Source: CBDCRK01 sp965220955
GTDB taxonomy: Bacteria; Desulfobacterota; Binatia; Bin18; CBDCRK01
Assembly: GCA_965220955.1 (NCBI GenBank)
Contig: CBDCRK010000037.1
Coordinates: 1 to 64,000 of the forward strand
Direction: 5' to 3'
Length of the DNA stretch: 64,000 bases
Below, in pieces: positions 42,231 to 52,232 of the stretch. Below the pieces are notes generated by a model. The model did no database searches. It was not told the origin of the DNA and saw nothing but the letters and a program-made list of their open reading frames with translations. Positions within the stretch are counted from its first letter, which is position 1, and each line of letters starts with the position of its first letter. The position numbers and the translations under genes were made by a program.

Positions 42231-43865
42231 CTAGACCGCCCGATAAGCGGCAAACGACTGTGTGGATGACCGTGCCTGCGGGTCCGTGACCACGTTGATC
42301 ACCGCCGGTTTGCCAGAAGCAACGGCGCGCTGCAAAGCCGGGCCAATGTCTTCGGGCTTCTCAACGTATTCGCCGTAGGCGCCAAAGGCCTCCGCCATCT
42401 TGTCATACCGGGTATGGCCGAGGTCCCGTCCAGCTATCATCCCACCCAAGGCAGCCCAACCCGCATTGTTGCTAATAACAATGATGGCGGGAATGTTGTG
42501 ACGCATCATGGTGTCGATCTCCATGCCGTTCATACCGAACGAACCATCACCACTGAGGACGATCACCTGCGTGTTTGGTTTTGCCACCTTGGCCCCCAGA
42601 CCAAACGGTACAGCCACTCCCATGCAGCCGTTGGGGCCGGCGTTCACCCGGTGCCCAGGGCTGTTTGTGGGAACCGACTGGCGAGCAAAGTTCAGGATCT
42701 CATGCCCGTCGACTACAATGATCGCATCGCGGTCCATGAAATCGCGCACCTCCTTACACAGCCGTAGGGGATGAATAGGCGTGGCGTCGGAGTTGAGCAG
42801 GGCGGCTGACTTCTCTCGGGAGCGTTGATCATAGCCCCGTAAGGTATCGATCCAGGGCAGTTCCTTGCGCCCATGGAAGGCATCTCGACCTTCTTGAATA
42901 AGTTGTTGCAGGACTATCTTGGCGTCACCAACGATGCCAACGTCAACCGAGCGGTTGCGGCCAATCTCTTCGTCAGAGATATCAACCTGAATGAGCTTTA
43001 CATTCTCGGCAAAACGGGGCGGGAGACCAAAGCCAACGATGAAGTTAACCCGTGTCCCCACGAGCAACACCGCGTCGGCTTCCTTCCATGCCTGGTTGCG
43101 TGCACCAAGAAGGCTGAGAGGGTGGTCTTCTGCAATCACACCCCGGCCCTGTGGGGTGGTGTAAAACGGGATACCACTGAGCTCGACGAACTCTTTCAGC
43201 TCTTGCATGGCGCCCGACCAGAATACACCTGTGCCCGTCAGAACAATCGGGCGCTGGGCTTGCTTGAGGAGCGCAATCGCTTGCTTCACTAAATCCGGGT
43301 CGCCTGATACGCGAGGCACAGCATGCGGCTTCTGGGGAAACAGGACCTCACTTTCTTCTACCTCCCGGTACAGCACATCACCAGGCAGATCAAGGTAGAC
43401 GGGACCGGGCTGTCCGCCGGTTGCCATGCGGAAGGCTTTGTTAATCAGCTCGGGGATGCGCCGGGCGTCCTTGGCGCGGTCTGCCCACTTGGTAATAGGC
43501 TTAAACATCCCAACCTGATCCATCTCCTGAAACGCCCCCATGCCATCCTGCGAAATGGCACTTGCCCCACCCAGGGTAATGACTGGCACCGCATCGAGAA
43601 AGGCGTTGCCCACGCCGGTAATCAAGTTGGTGGTTCCTGGCCCTGAGGCCGCGAAGCATACCCCAGGCCTGCCAGTCACCCGGCTGTACGCGTGCGCAGC
43701 CATTGACGCCGCCTGTTCGTGGCGAGTGTCAACGGCATGAATCCCCGCCTCTAGGGATAGGGCCGCAACGTCGACTATCGGTCCACCGGTCAGATAGAAG
43801 GAGGTGTCGACCCCTTCGTCCCTGAGCGCCCTGACAACTAATTTATTTCCGCTGATCTTGGCCAT
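42231..43865 (-). CDS. Thiamine pyrophosphate-dependent enzyme (acetolactate synthase/oxalyl-CoA decarboxylase-like)
   Basis: 544 residues, typical of the family. The N-terminal domain has DTRHEQAASMAAHAYSRVTG (catalytic Glu near residue 50) and CFAASGPGTTN. The C-terminal domain has the TPP signature SGDGSFGMNGMEID ... NNAGW near 435-465. The middle domain is present (GARNQAWKEADAVLLVGTRV). It could decarboxylate 2-oxo acids, oxalyl-CoA or form acetohydroxy acids; the regulatory small subunit of acetolactate synthase is absent. AGGAGGACTT precedes the minus-strand ATG at 43865. Confidence 0.88.
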   Translation of the reverse strand: MAKISGNKLVVRALRDEGVDTSFYLTGGPIVDVAALSLEAGIHAVDTRHEQAASMAAHAYSRVTGRPGVCFAASGPGTTNLITGVGNAFLDAVPVITLGGASAISQDGMGAFQEMDQVGMFKPITKWADRAKDARRIPELINKAFRMATGGQPGPVYLDLPGDVLYREVEESEVLFPQKPHAVPRVSGDPDLVKQAIALLKQAQRPIVLTGTGVFWSGAMQELKEFVELSGIPFYTTPQGRGVIAEDHPLSLLGARNQAWKEADAVLLVGTRVNFIVGFGLPPRFAENVKLIQVDISDEEIGRNRSVDVGIVGDAKIVLQQLIQEGRDAFHGRKELPWIDTLRGYDQRSREKSAALLNSDATPIHPLRLCKEVRDFMDRDAIIVVDGHEILNFARQSVPTNSPGHRVNAGPNGCMGVAVPFGLGAKVAKPNTQVIVLSGDGSFGMNGMEIDTMMRHNIPAIIVISNNAGWAALGGMIAGRDLGHTRYDKMAEAFGAYGEYVEKPEDIGPALQRAVASGKPAVINVVTDPQARSSTQSFAAYRAV

Positions 43866-44295
43866 AGCTAAGTCCTCCTTTACGGTTATGCTTGAATTGA
43901 CTGGTGTATATTAGCCATACTGTGAGGAAGCAGTCAATCTTGAATCACCGTACCTCACCCTGAAGAAACAATATATTCATTGCAATATTATACGCATATC
44001 CTATCTCTGTGCACAGGTGTCGAGAAGAATGAGCCTAGCCTCCCAGTACAGATTTTCGGGAAGACGCTGGCAGAGAGCCAGGACGGAAACAACAAGCCAA
44101 GGGGAAAGAAGCACGGGCAAGGGCGATCTTTCTGTACCTGACACTAGAAGGCACAAGCTAACCGCGGCCGGCAAGGCAGCTAGGCTAGAGAATTATTTTC
44201 CGTTATAGATATGGATACATGGTTCTGCTATAGAGCAACTCCGGGGTGGGGTCTCTGGTTCGCATAGTTAGGAGGCATAGTTAGGAGATATAAAA
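43866..44295. other. Divergent promoter region, no gene seen
   Basis: 430 bp between the minus-strand TPP gene and a plus-strand SDR. A 63-codon frame at 44017 has no ribosome binding site and biased, non-protein-like composition. A tandem CATAGTTAGGAG occurs twice just before the SDR start. Confidence 0.5.
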
Positions 44296-45054
44296 ATGAG
44301 TTCACTGGAGAAGGTTGCTATTGTTACGGGAGCAGGAACCGGCATTGGCAAGAGTACAGTGCTGGCTCTTTTTCAGGAGGGGTATTCCGTGGTCCTGGCT
44401 GGACGGCGGGTACAGCCTTTAGAATCGACCGCCAGGGAGGCAGGGCCGTCTGGCTCGCGAGCTCTGGTGGTGCCCACAGACGTGAGTGATCCCGACTCGG
44501 TTCGCGCCTTATTCGCCAAGACCAAGGAGAGATTCGGCCGGCTCGACGTGTTGTTTAACAATGCGGGGGGCGGTGCGCCGCCCATACTCCTGGAAGATCT
44601 GAGCTATGAGCAATGGAAGTCCGTGGTGGATATCAACCTGACCGGAGCCTTTCTGTGTACTCAGGAAGCGTTCAAGCTCATGAAAAGTCAGGACCCCAGG
44701 GGCGGGCGCATCATCAATAACGGCTCTATATCGGCTCACGTCCCACGGCCCAACTCAGCGCCCTATACGGCCACCAAGCATGCCATGACGGGTCTGACCA
44801 AGTCAACGGCTCTTGATGGACGTAAATACGATATAGCGTGCGGCCAAATCGACATTGGCAACGCTGAGACCGAGCTGACGGCCAGAATGAAACAGGGCGT
44901 TCCGCAGGCTAATGGGTCAGTGGAGGTTGAGCCGACCATGGATGTAGATCATGTGGCGCGGGCGGTGATATATATGGCGAATCTACCATTGGATGCGAAC
45001 GTGCAATTCATGACCGTTATGGCAACTAAGATGCCCTTCATTGGGCGGGGGTGA
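44296..45054 (+). CDS. Short-chain dehydrogenase/reductase
   Basis: 252 residues. AIVTGAGTGIGKST is the cofactor loop, FNNAGGGAPP the structural NNAG, INNGSISAHVPRPNSAPYTATK carries the Ser and the Tyr-x3-Lys. AGRR after the second strand suggests NADP preference. The C-terminus deviates from the usual VDGG ending (LDANVQFMTVMATKMPF). GTTAGGAGATA precedes ATG. It is followed 130 bp later by another SDR of different lineage. Confidence 0.9.
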   Translation: MSSLEKVAIVTGAGTGIGKSTVLALFQEGYSVVLAGRRVQPLESTAREAGPSGSRALVVPTDVSDPDSVRALFAKTKERFGRLDVLFNNAGGGAPPILLEDLSYEQWKSVVDINLTGAFLCTQEAFKLMKSQDPRGGRIINNGSISAHVPRPNSAPYTATKHAMTGLTKSTALDGRKYDIACGQIDIGNAETELTARMKQGVPQANGSVEVEPTMDVDHVARAVIYMANLPLDANVQFMTVMATKMPFIGRG

Positions 45055-45184
45055 CTTGCAGGCAAGCTTGAGGATGAAGCCGGGGAAGGAAAAAGAAGAA
45101 GGAAAACAACTCTGGTCGCTTTAGTAGCCTATAGCACCCCTTCTATCTAAGTGAAATCGAAAAACCAGTTAGAGGAGTCTAACC

Positions 45185-45955
45185 ATGGTCGACAGATTGA
45201 AAGATAAGGTAGCTATTGTGACCGGCGGCGCTTCGGGGATTGGCCGCTCTACCGTCCTGCGCTTTGCCGAAGAGGGAGCAAGGGTGGTGGCAGCGGACCG
45301 GAGCTTGAAGGGCTTGGAGCAAACCGCAAAGCTGGCTCAAGAGACCGGCAAAGAGATAGAAACCTTTGCCGTTGACGTCTCCAAGATGGATCAGGTTGCC
45401 CGCATGGTAGACCACACGGTCAGTCGCTGCGGACACCTGAATATTCTAGTAAATGCCGCCGGGGTCCTGATTCTGACACCTCCTCTGGCGGAGGTCGATG
45501 AGCGCGACTGGGATCTAATCATGGCCACAAACCTCAAAGGGCTCTTCTTCTGTTGCAAGGCGGCTATACCGGCTGTAATTCGCAGTGGTGGAGGTTCCAT
45601 TGTCAACATTGCCTCCATGGCCGGAGTCCAGAGTTACAACCGGTCTATTCCTTATGCTGTCAGCAAGGCCGGGGTCATTCACCTAACCTCGGTTGCCGCC
45701 AGTCAGTACACCGAACAGGGGATCCGCATAAACTGTATTGCGCCCGGTTTTGTTGACACGCCTCAGGCTCGGGGAAGCACCCAAAGCACAGAAGCAATTG
45801 AGAGCGCGGCCAGGCATCATCCCATGGGCCGTATCGGTCGACCCGAAGAGATTGCCAACACCATCCTCTTTCTTGCCTCCGATGAGTCTTCATACATTAG
45901 CGGCACTACCTTTATTGTTGATGGCGGCTCGTGGACCGTATCCGGGCGGCTCTAA
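45185..45955 (+). CDS. Short-chain dehydrogenase/reductase
   Basis: 256 residues. VTGGASGIGRSTVLRF, VVAADRS, NAAGVLI, IASMAGVQSYNRSIPYAVSK (Ser, Tyr-x3-Lys) and TFIVDGGSWTV are all present; the Asp in AADR suggests NAD. Its small-gene neighbour begins 26 bp downstream, so co-transcription is likely. AGAGGAGTCT precedes ATG. Confidence 0.9.
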   Translation: MVDRLKDKVAIVTGGASGIGRSTVLRFAEEGARVVAADRSLKGLEQTAKLAQETGKEIETFAVDVSKMDQVARMVDHTVSRCGHLNILVNAAGVLILTPPLAEVDERDWDLIMATNLKGLFFCCKAAIPAVIRSGGGSIVNIASMAGVQSYNRSIPYAVSKAGVIHLTSVAASQYTEQGIRINCIAPGFVDTPQARGSTQSTEAIESAARHHPMGRIGRPEEIANTILFLASDESSYISGTTFIVDGGSWTVSGRL

Positions 45956-45980
45956 GACAAGGGGGTCTCAAGGAGAGCGT

Positions 45981-46220
45981 ATGGATAAGTTAGTTGAGAT
46001 AGCCAGCAAAGCTGTTGCCGATTACGGGTTCCGGCAGATTGTCCAGTGGAGTCCCGATGATATTGCTGCGCAGTGGCAGCTATTGCCCCGCGAAGCCGAG
46101 GTGCTCAAGGGCCCGGTCAAACGGGAGCTGGACGAGCTCCCGATTCCTGTTGAGCCTAAGGATGTCCCCGGGGAGCAGGAACGCTTGGCGGCGCTGGTCA
46201 AGAAAGCTCTAGACGGATAA
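45981..46220 (+). CDS. Small protein of unknown function after an SDR
   Basis: 79 residues from ATG 45981 with CAAGGAGAG upstream; the longer frame 5' overlaps the SDR and is antiphase. KLVEIASKAVADYGFRQIVQ, then SPDDIAAQWQLLPREAEVLK and PGEQERLAALVKKALDG. Mostly helical and charged, no signal peptide or cysteines. I do not recognise the family. Position suggests an accessory of the SDR unit. Confidence 0.6.
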   Translation: MDKLVEIASKAVADYGFRQIVQWSPDDIAAQWQLLPREAEVLKGPVKRELDELPIPVEPKDVPGEQERLAALVKKALDG

Positions 46221-46353
46221 GACCGAACAATAGAGCTTGCGCCAGTTACAAGATTTGCCCCTGCTGCGACCTCAAGTCATAGATGAAGGAAAACTGTTAC
46301 ACCAGTTGGTCTTTCCTTCCTGGGTCGGGTTTTCTAGTGCAATAAGGTTTCGC

Positions 46354-47181
46354 TCAGGCACCCCCTTTGTCCGATCCCGCAGCTAAAGAGCCTTCGGCAG
46401 TCAAGACTACCACGTCTCCGGGGCCTGCGCTGATCTCACCGCCGTCAACCACATAGGTCATGCCGGTGGCAAAGGCTCCCGCCGGACTTGCCAGAAATAG
46501 CGCCATCCCGGCGATTTCGTGGGGTTCACCCACACGTTTTTGCGGGTTAATAGGTGAGCCGCTTGACTCTACCGCTTCCACCAGGGGCTGGGCCAGCTCC
46601 GTGCGGATGAGGCCAGGCGCAATACATGTAACCCGGATACTGTTTCGTGCCCACTCCTTTCCTAACAGCTGGGCCATATTGATCATGGCTGCCTTGGACA
46701 GGGCGTAGGTCCCAATGCCCATGGAAGGGCGGATCCCTTCGTTGGAGGTAATATTGATGATCGCCCCACCCCCTCGTACACGCATTGACTCCCGGCACAG
46801 GCGCGAGAGGTATAAGGGTGCCCAGACGTTAACCTTCATTATCTTGGCAAATTCAGCACCCGTCTCTTTCCCCAGGGTACCTAACGACACGGCGGCAGCG
46901 TTGTTGACCAGGATGTCCACCCCACCAAATTCGTCAACGGTTCGCTGGTAGAGCTGCTCGCAGTCCGTATCTTCCGCCATATCCGCCCGCACAGCCAGGG
47001 CCCGCCGACCCGTAGCCGCAATCTCCAGGCGCGTGCGCTCCAGCGCCTCGGTCCCCCGCGCAGCAATGACTACATCAGCCCCGTGCTCAGCAAAAGCCAG
47101 GGCAATAGCCCGTCCAATCCCTTTTGAGCCGCCAGTGACAATAGCGACTTTACCGTCCAGAGAAAAGTCGACAATGCTCAT
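46354..47181 (-). CDS. Short-chain dehydrogenase/reductase
   Basis: 275 residues. AIVTGGSKGIGRAIALAFAE, VIAARG (probable NADP), VNNAAAVSL, INITSNEGIRPSMGIGTYALSK (Ser, Tyr-x3-Lys) and MTYVVDGGEI. The C-terminal ~20 residues form an extra tail. AGGAGGAAC precedes the minus-strand ATG. It converges on the small gene at 45981 with 134 bp between. Confidence 0.9.
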   Translation of the reverse strand: MSIVDFSLDGKVAIVTGGSKGIGRAIALAFAEHGADVVIAARGTEALERTRLEIAATGRRALAVRADMAEDTDCEQLYQRTVDEFGGVDILVNNAAAVSLGTLGKETGAEFAKIMKVNVWAPLYLSRLCRESMRVRGGGAIINITSNEGIRPSMGIGTYALSKAAMINMAQLLGKEWARNSIRVTCIAPGLIRTELAQPLVEAVESSGSPINPQKRVGEPHEIAGMALFLASPAGAFATGMTYVVDGGEISAGPGDVVVLTAEGSLAAGSDKGGA

Positions 47182-47849
47182 AAGTCTGTTCCTCCTATTG
47201 CAGAGCCTGACTCTATGAAAAACCTCCGGCGCAAGTCAAGAGAAAACAGAAAGGACAAGCTAGCAGAAACAAGCAAGAGAAATGAGAGTCAGCCTCGAAT
47301 GGCACTTCCTTAAACAGCCCTCCCCTGCACCTGTCGGCACAACCACGATCTACACCCACATCCTGAACCAGGGAAGGTAAGAAGTTCACAACTCGATCAA
47401 TGACCGCTAATGGCATCGGGTTACATAGAGGTGACAGGCTACAAGATATGCAGAGCCTATCATAGGTAACATACTGCTTGAAGTTTAGTCAGTAAGAGTG
47501 TTAGGGTTGGGAGTATTTTGGGTAACAAGTAGCTCTTCGGCGAGCTCTTTTGTAGTTCCGGGTTAAGCTGCGGGAAGCTGTAGTGCTTGCAACCTATCGC
47601 GTTATCCGACACGGTCCCCGCGAGGAACCCCCCGAATACTCGCTGCGGAGCTCCATTTGGAAGCTTTTGGAAGCTTATCGATGGTCGGTGGCGAATGCTC
47701 TTTCACCAAGGCACTCTGTCAAGGGAACCTTGATGGTCTGGGATACAAGAGAGCCGGTGTCAGGCCTTGCAATGCCACACTCTTGGCCTAACATTCTAGT
47801 GGAGCTGACGGCCCTCAGCATCGGATGTATACCTATGGAGTAATCACAG
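47182..47849. other. Intergenic stretch, no gene seen
   Basis: 668 bp between divergent genes. The longest frame (47583-47843, plus) has no ribosome binding site, starts TTG-like and resembles no family. I call nothing here. Confidence 0.5.
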
Positions 47850-48329
47850 ATGACAAAATATATTCTTACCAAGAATGAAATTGATGATTATAAAGGCTTG
47901 AAAAAGACCCACTTTTTGAACACCAAGGCCAAAAGGCTAAATAAGTCTCTCGGTGACTTGGTTGGTCTTAAAGGTATTGGCTTTCATATCATTGAAGTGG
48001 AACCGGGCCATGAATCGACAGAATTTCATATCCATCATTTTGAAGATGAATGTGCCTACATATTAGAAGGCGTGGCCACTATAAGGATAGGCAGCGAAGA
48101 GCAACAAGTGAGGGCTGGCGATTTCATCGGTTATCCTGCTGGGGGTCCAGCCCACACTATGTATAACCATGGGGACTCGGCACTAAAATGCATCGTTGTT
48201 GGCCAACGATTGCAGCATGATATTACCGATTATCCAGATTTGGACAAGCGGCTTTATCGCAATGGAGGCAAATCAGATTTGGTCGATCTGGCTAATGTAA
48301 CTAGCCCAACTGTAGGTAAAAAAGCATAA
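47850..48329 (+). CDS. Cupin-domain protein
   Basis: 159 residues. PGHESTEFHIHHFEDECAYILEG is the first motif (His-x-His-x4-Glu spacing, near residue 54-75), and GDFIGYPAGGPAHTMYNHGD the second (His). The C-terminal 40 residues (ITDYPDLDKRLYRNGG) are typical of a cupin branch found across proteobacteria with unknown function. Codon use looks slightly more AT-rich than its neighbours. It lacks a strong ribosome binding site. Standalone gene. Confidence 0.85.
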   Translation: MTKYILTKNEIDDYKGLKKTHFLNTKAKRLNKSLGDLVGLKGIGFHIIEVEPGHESTEFHIHHFEDECAYILEGVATIRIGSEEQQVRAGDFIGYPAGGPAHTMYNHGDSALKCIVVGQRLQHDITDYPDLDKRLYRNGGKSDLVDLANVTSPTVGKKA

Positions 48330-48441
48330 CAAGGGGTTGAACGCGCATACGTCCTAGCTTTATTTCAATCTCATTGCTTCCTATGTGGCGGCAAACTGAA
48401 TCGGGTAAAAGCTGGACCGCACCCAGCCAGTTATCTTAATA

Positions 48442-49146
48442 GTGAGACCGAATATAGCAGGTCATATCTGTCCATTATGCAAAACGGCAGATGCAAGCAA
48501 GATCTACCAGGACAGGCACCGGGACTACTTCCGTTGTCAAGTGTGTAACTTAGTGTTTGTTCCCTCAGCGCAGTTTTTATCTGCGCAAGAGGAAAAGGCC
48601 AGATACGATCTACACCAAAACTCTCCGGATGATCCGGCCTACCGTCGCTTTTTAAACCGCCTATTCCTTCCCCTGCAAAAGCAATTGGCTCCAAGAAGTC
48701 TGGGCCTGGATTTTGGTTCCGGTCCTGGGCCTACGCTCTCAGTGATGTTTGCAGAGGTCGGGCATGTCATGGCGATCTACGATCGTTTTTATGCGCGGGA
48801 TTGCTCTGTTCTGACAAAGCAATACGATTTTATTACCGCCACTGAGGTGGTGGAACACCTGCATAACCCGAAAAGAGATTTGGATAGGTTGTGGGCCTGC
48901 CTGAAGCCAGGTGGTAGGCTGGGAATAATGACCAAACTGGCTCTTGGTCGCGCAGCCTTTGCCCGTTGGCATTATAAAAACGATCTTACCCATGTTTGCT
49001 TTTTCTCCCGGTCGACCTTTGCCTGGCTAGCCGTCCAGTGGAGGGCAGAGCTGACTTTTGCTGACAAAGATATTGTTATTTTTTACAAAAAGCTGACCTC
49101 AGACTACCCCCTTTCCCGCAAGAACGCGGGAGGGCCCCAGGAGTGA
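48442..49146 (+). CDS. Class I SAM methyltransferase with N-terminal zinc ribbon
   Basis: 234 residues from GTG 48442. HICPLCKTADAS and YFRCQVCNLVFV form a four-cysteine knuckle. LGLDFGSGPGPTLSVMF near residue 95 is the SAM-binding motif I, and DFITATEVVEHLHNPKRDLD near 130 motif II. This layout matches small methyltransferases annotated as 2-polyprenyl-type or unknown, sometimes acting on nucleic acids or small molecules. The ribosome binding site is weak. No partner gene. Confidence 0.78.
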   Translation: MRPNIAGHICPLCKTADASKIYQDRHRDYFRCQVCNLVFVPSAQFLSAQEEKARYDLHQNSPDDPAYRRFLNRLFLPLQKQLAPRSLGLDFGSGPGPTLSVMFAEVGHVMAIYDRFYARDCSVLTKQYDFITATEVVEHLHNPKRDLDRLWACLKPGGRLGIMTKLALGRAAFARWHYKNDLTHVCFFSRSTFAWLAVQWRAELTFADKDIVIFYKKLTSDYPLSRKNAGGPQE

Positions 49147-49421
49147 AGGGTGCCTTGGAAATCTCTGCAGGTCTGCTGGATGGAACTAAAGACGGATGAT
49201 GTTAACGGGAGGTTATTGCCAAACGCCTCGAGCGGGGGGCTTACCTAGTCGAGGTTGCTCTTGCAGACGGTTCCCTCTATAGATAGTCAGGTCGAAAAGT
49301 ATCCGCCTGCTTCGCCTGATGGCGCAGCTTTCTCTCCCTCACCCCGATCCTCTCCTCAGGGGCAAGGGAAATAACCTGAGCCAATTTGTTGCAATGATAC
49401 AAACTAACAAGGAGGTAACCC

Positions 49422-50162
49422 ATGGCAAAATCGGCCGAACAAGAAATGTTAGAGGCCTTACAAGACTATGACACACCATCCATAACCAATGTTGTTGCCA
49501 CCTATTCCCAGCATCCTCTTTGTCTTGGGCTTTATAATCCCTGGAGCGAAAACTGGTACACGGATCAATCCATTCGTTGCATGTATCCGGAGCTGGGTAG
49601 ACTGGCTGGGTATGCCGTTACCTGCGTATTCGGACTACCAGATCCGAACTACTCACGTCTATCCTTTATGGATATAGTTGACGCCCTGGATGCCTCCCCT
49701 AAACCCACCATTCTTATCTTGCAGCAGAAATACCCCCCGGAGATAGCGGGTAAGGTGGGATTGGCCGGTGGCAACATGACGGCCGCTATGAAAGCGGTGG
49801 GCTGTGTGGGAGTCATATCCAATGGTCCTTCCAGGGATATAGATGAAATACGCCCTATGAGGTTTCAGTATCTGTTAAGCGGTATTTCACCCGGGCACGG
49901 GGCCATGGCCGTTCATGCGGTCAACGTGCCGGTTTCAGTGGCAGGCATGGACGTTGCTCCGGGAGAGATTATTCACATGGACGAGAATGGGGCCTGTAAG
50001 TTTCCCGCAGATAAGGTCGAGGCTGTTCTGGCCAATGTCCGGGCACTGCAAAAAGAAGAAGAAACCCGCATCAATTTGCTACACAACGCCAAAACCGCAG
50101 CGGAGGTTAGAGCCATATTCGGCGGACAGTCCTATGGCGCTAAGGAGGAGAAAAGCTCATAG
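49422..50162 (+). CDS. RraA-family protein (HMG/oxaloacetate aldolase-like)
   Basis: 246 residues. GLAGGNMTAAMKAVGCVGVIS and NGPSRDIDEIRPM form the RraA/HMG-aldolase active-site region (Arg-Asp of the G-x3-D-x20-R-D motif). The N-terminus has DTPSITNVVAT. The family binds RNase E or cleaves 4-hydroxy-4-methyl-2-oxoglutarate; with the catabolic context an aldolase is likelier, but the length exceeds true RraA (about 160). CAAGGAGGT precedes ATG. It is followed at 146 bp by a YbaK-like gene. Confidence 0.85.
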   Translation: MAKSAEQEMLEALQDYDTPSITNVVATYSQHPLCLGLYNPWSENWYTDQSIRCMYPELGRLAGYAVTCVFGLPDPNYSRLSFMDIVDALDASPKPTILILQQKYPPEIAGKVGLAGGNMTAAMKAVGCVGVISNGPSRDIDEIRPMRFQYLLSGISPGHGAMAVHAVNVPVSVAGMDVAPGEIIHMDENGACKFPADKVEAVLANVRALQKEEETRINLLHNAKTAAEVRAIFGGQSYGAKEEKSS

Positions 50163-50307
50163 GGTCATGCCGTTTTTGTAGGCCAAGCAAAAGAAGATCC
50201 GCATTGACTCTTTTTTCTCTGACCCGTTTTTTCCTCTTCGTGGGATCAGGCGAGGTAGAAGGGAGAAGAGAGTCGTCCCTAGTAGACCTGAGAAGGAGCC
50301 GGTAATA

Positions 50308-50802
50308 ATGACGTCCGCAGAACAGCAGGTTATCTCCATTGTGAGATCTCTGGGTGTACCCTACGAAGTTATCAACATAGACCCCACCTATGCAGACACG
50401 GCAGCATTTTGTCAGCAGTACGGTTATCGGCTAGAAGAGTCGGGCAACGCCCTCGTTGTTGCCTCCAAGAAGGAGCCGAAAAAATTTGCCGCCTGCGTGG
50501 TGTTGGCCCATACCCAGCTAGACGTAAACAAACAGGTGAGAAAACTCCTGGGTGTATCCCGAGCCTCGTTTGCCACGGCTGAGGAGATGAAGGCGGTGAC
50601 GGGCATGGAGGTGGGGGGCGTGACCCCCTTTGGGCTGCCTCACGAATGGCCACTCTATGTGGACGAGCGCGTTATGAAGCTGGAGTGGGTCATTCTGGGC
50701 AGTGGCGGCCGGGAGGCAAAAATTAAGATCTCACCTGCGGTCTTTACCAAGCTCGGAGCCGAAATTATTACCGATTTGGCGCTCGAACGACCCTCTTCAT
50801 AG
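50308..50802 (+). CDS. YbaK/ProX-family aminoacyl-tRNA deacylase-like protein
   Basis: 164 residues. ALVVASKKEPKKFAACVVLA and GMEVGGVTPFGLPHEWPLYV contain the family hallmark GGVTPFG; the Lys near the KVPKK-type position is likely catalytic. The family hydrolyses mischarged aminoacyl-tRNA in trans. AGAAGGAGC precedes ATG. It may share a transcript with the RraA-like gene. Convergent with the monooxygenase gene that ends 84 bp downstream on the other strand. Confidence 0.85.
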   Translation: MTSAEQQVISIVRSLGVPYEVINIDPTYADTAAFCQQYGYRLEESGNALVVASKKEPKKFAACVVLAHTQLDVNKQVRKLLGVSRASFATAEEMKAVTGMEVGGVTPFGLPHEWPLYVDERVMKLEWVILGSGGREAKIKISPAVFTKLGAEIITDLALERPSS

Positions 50803-50885
50803 CGTTCCAGGGAAAAGAAGCAAGGGCTTTGATTCGGTGTGACTTCTTCTCCATGGGAGTATTGGGATCAGCAAATTCAAAGCCC

Positions 50886-52217
50886 CTATTTAAGGCCCAG
50901 AGACACCAGAGGATCGCGGTCTACCACCGGAGCTGGCGAGACACCTGCTTGCAGCTTGACCGAACCCGGTGTGCGCTCATAGGGATCAGGCAGGCCGATC
51001 TCCTTGGCATAATCCCGGATTACCGGGATGACCTCCTCCGCCAGCAACTTCATATTGGTCATCCGGTCTTCATTGCTGACCGGACCCTGGATATTGAAGA
51101 AGGTGAGGCTGCCGGGACGGAGCACCTGCAAGATAGTCTTGATCTTCGGGATCACGCTTTGGGGCGTCCCAATAACAACTTGCATACCCTTCTGTGCCTT
51201 CTGGAAACTCGCCGCTAGTTTCTTGCGCACCTCATCATAATCCGTTTCCTCGGTTTCGGGGGTCTCCTGTCCCTGCCTCAGCTTCTCCGGACTCACACCA
51301 AGCCAGCTGCCCCCAGGGTGCTTGGCCAGCATCTTGATGGCTCCCTTGGAATTATAGCCTGGCGGTAGGGTATGCTCGGGACGAGAGAAGGCGTTCTGGC
51401 CACCACCATAGACAAACCCTTTACCCAGTTCCTGAGCTTTTTCTTCAGTCTCGGCTACGAATGTTGGCAGCAAGTAGCCAAAGTTCTCCGGACCGGCTTG
51501 ATAACCCTGCTTGACCGCTTCATCAGCATAAAAGTTCCACAGATCACAGGTTGGCCCTAGCGCCGTCCCCAGACCTATATAGGGGTAACGGTGCTGGGCA
51601 CACCAGCGTACCGTCTCCGGGCTCAGAACACCCGGAATCCACATGGGCGGATGGGGCTTTTGATAAGGCAGGGCCCAGGGGTTCACATGGCGGTAGTGGA
51701 AGTGTTTGCCCTCGTAGCGCCACGGTCCGGGCCGGGTCCAGGCCTGCACAATGAAGTCATGGGCTTCGTTGAACATCTCGCGGTTATAAGCAGGGTTGGC
51801 ATTGTTGAAGAACTGCTCGCTGCCAGCCCCACGCACCCAACCGGTGATCAGGCGTCCCCGCGAGATCAGGTCAATCTCGGCCAGTTCCTCTGCCATACGC
51901 AGGGGATGCTTAAGAACGGGCAGCGGGTTGCCAATCAGCAGGATTTTCACCTTAGAGGTAATGCGGGCAAGGATGGCTGCCTCAACGTTCATAACGCCCC
52001 CCATGCAGAAGGGATTGCCATGGTGCTCATTCAACGCTACCGCATCGAACCCCAGTTCCTCGGCATAGCAGGCTTCGTCCAGGTAATAGTTATAGTCGTC
52101 GGCCGCCTTCTCATGGTCAAAATGCTGGTTCGAAAGCGCAAAGAAAGCCCTGTTCTTAAGAACTTCGTCCTCAGGAACCCAGCGATAAGGCCGTTCGGTA
52201 AAATATGCAACTTTCAT
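50886..52217 (-). CDS. LLM-class flavin-dependent monooxygenase (long form)
   Basis: 443 residues. MKVAYFTERPYRWVPEDEV at the N-terminus; AEELGFDAVALNEHHGNPFC near residue 58 carries the substrate-pocket His pair. VKILLIGNPLPVLKHPLRMA, then SRGRLITGWVRGAGSEQF is the flavin phosphate site. The extended C-terminus (about 60 residues beyond the usual) includes KTILQVLRPGSLTFFNIQGP. GGAGGAG precedes the minus-strand ATG. The alpha/beta hydrolase gene ends 15 bp upstream of it in the minus sense, so they form a two-gene unit. Confidence 0.88.
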   Translation of the reverse strand: MKVAYFTERPYRWVPEDEVLKNRAFFALSNQHFDHEKAADDYNYYLDEACYAEELGFDAVALNEHHGNPFCMGGVMNVEAAILARITSKVKILLIGNPLPVLKHPLRMAEELAEIDLISRGRLITGWVRGAGSEQFFNNANPAYNREMFNEAHDFIVQAWTRPGPWRYEGKHFHYRHVNPWALPYQKPHPPMWIPGVLSPETVRWCAQHRYPYIGLGTALGPTCDLWNFYADEAVKQGYQAGPENFGYLLPTFVAETEEKAQELGKGFVYGGGQNAFSRPEHTLPPGYNSKGAIKMLAKHPGGSWLGVSPEKLRQGQETPETEETDYDEVRKKLAASFQKAQKGMQVVIGTPQSVIPKIKTILQVLRPGSLTFFNIQGPVSNEDRMTNMKLLAEEVIPVIRDYAKEIGLPDPYERTPGSVKLQAGVSPAPVVDRDPLVSLGLK

Positions 52218-52232
52218 TTGCTCCTCCTTTTC

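Noticed and set aside
42873..43292. 139-codon plus-strand frame inside the TPP-enzyme gene
   Set aside because: Antisense shadow; the minus-strand gene has all family motifs and a terminator.
47583..47843. 86-codon plus-strand frame
   Set aside because: No ribosome binding site, no recognisable motif, composition unlike neighbouring genes.
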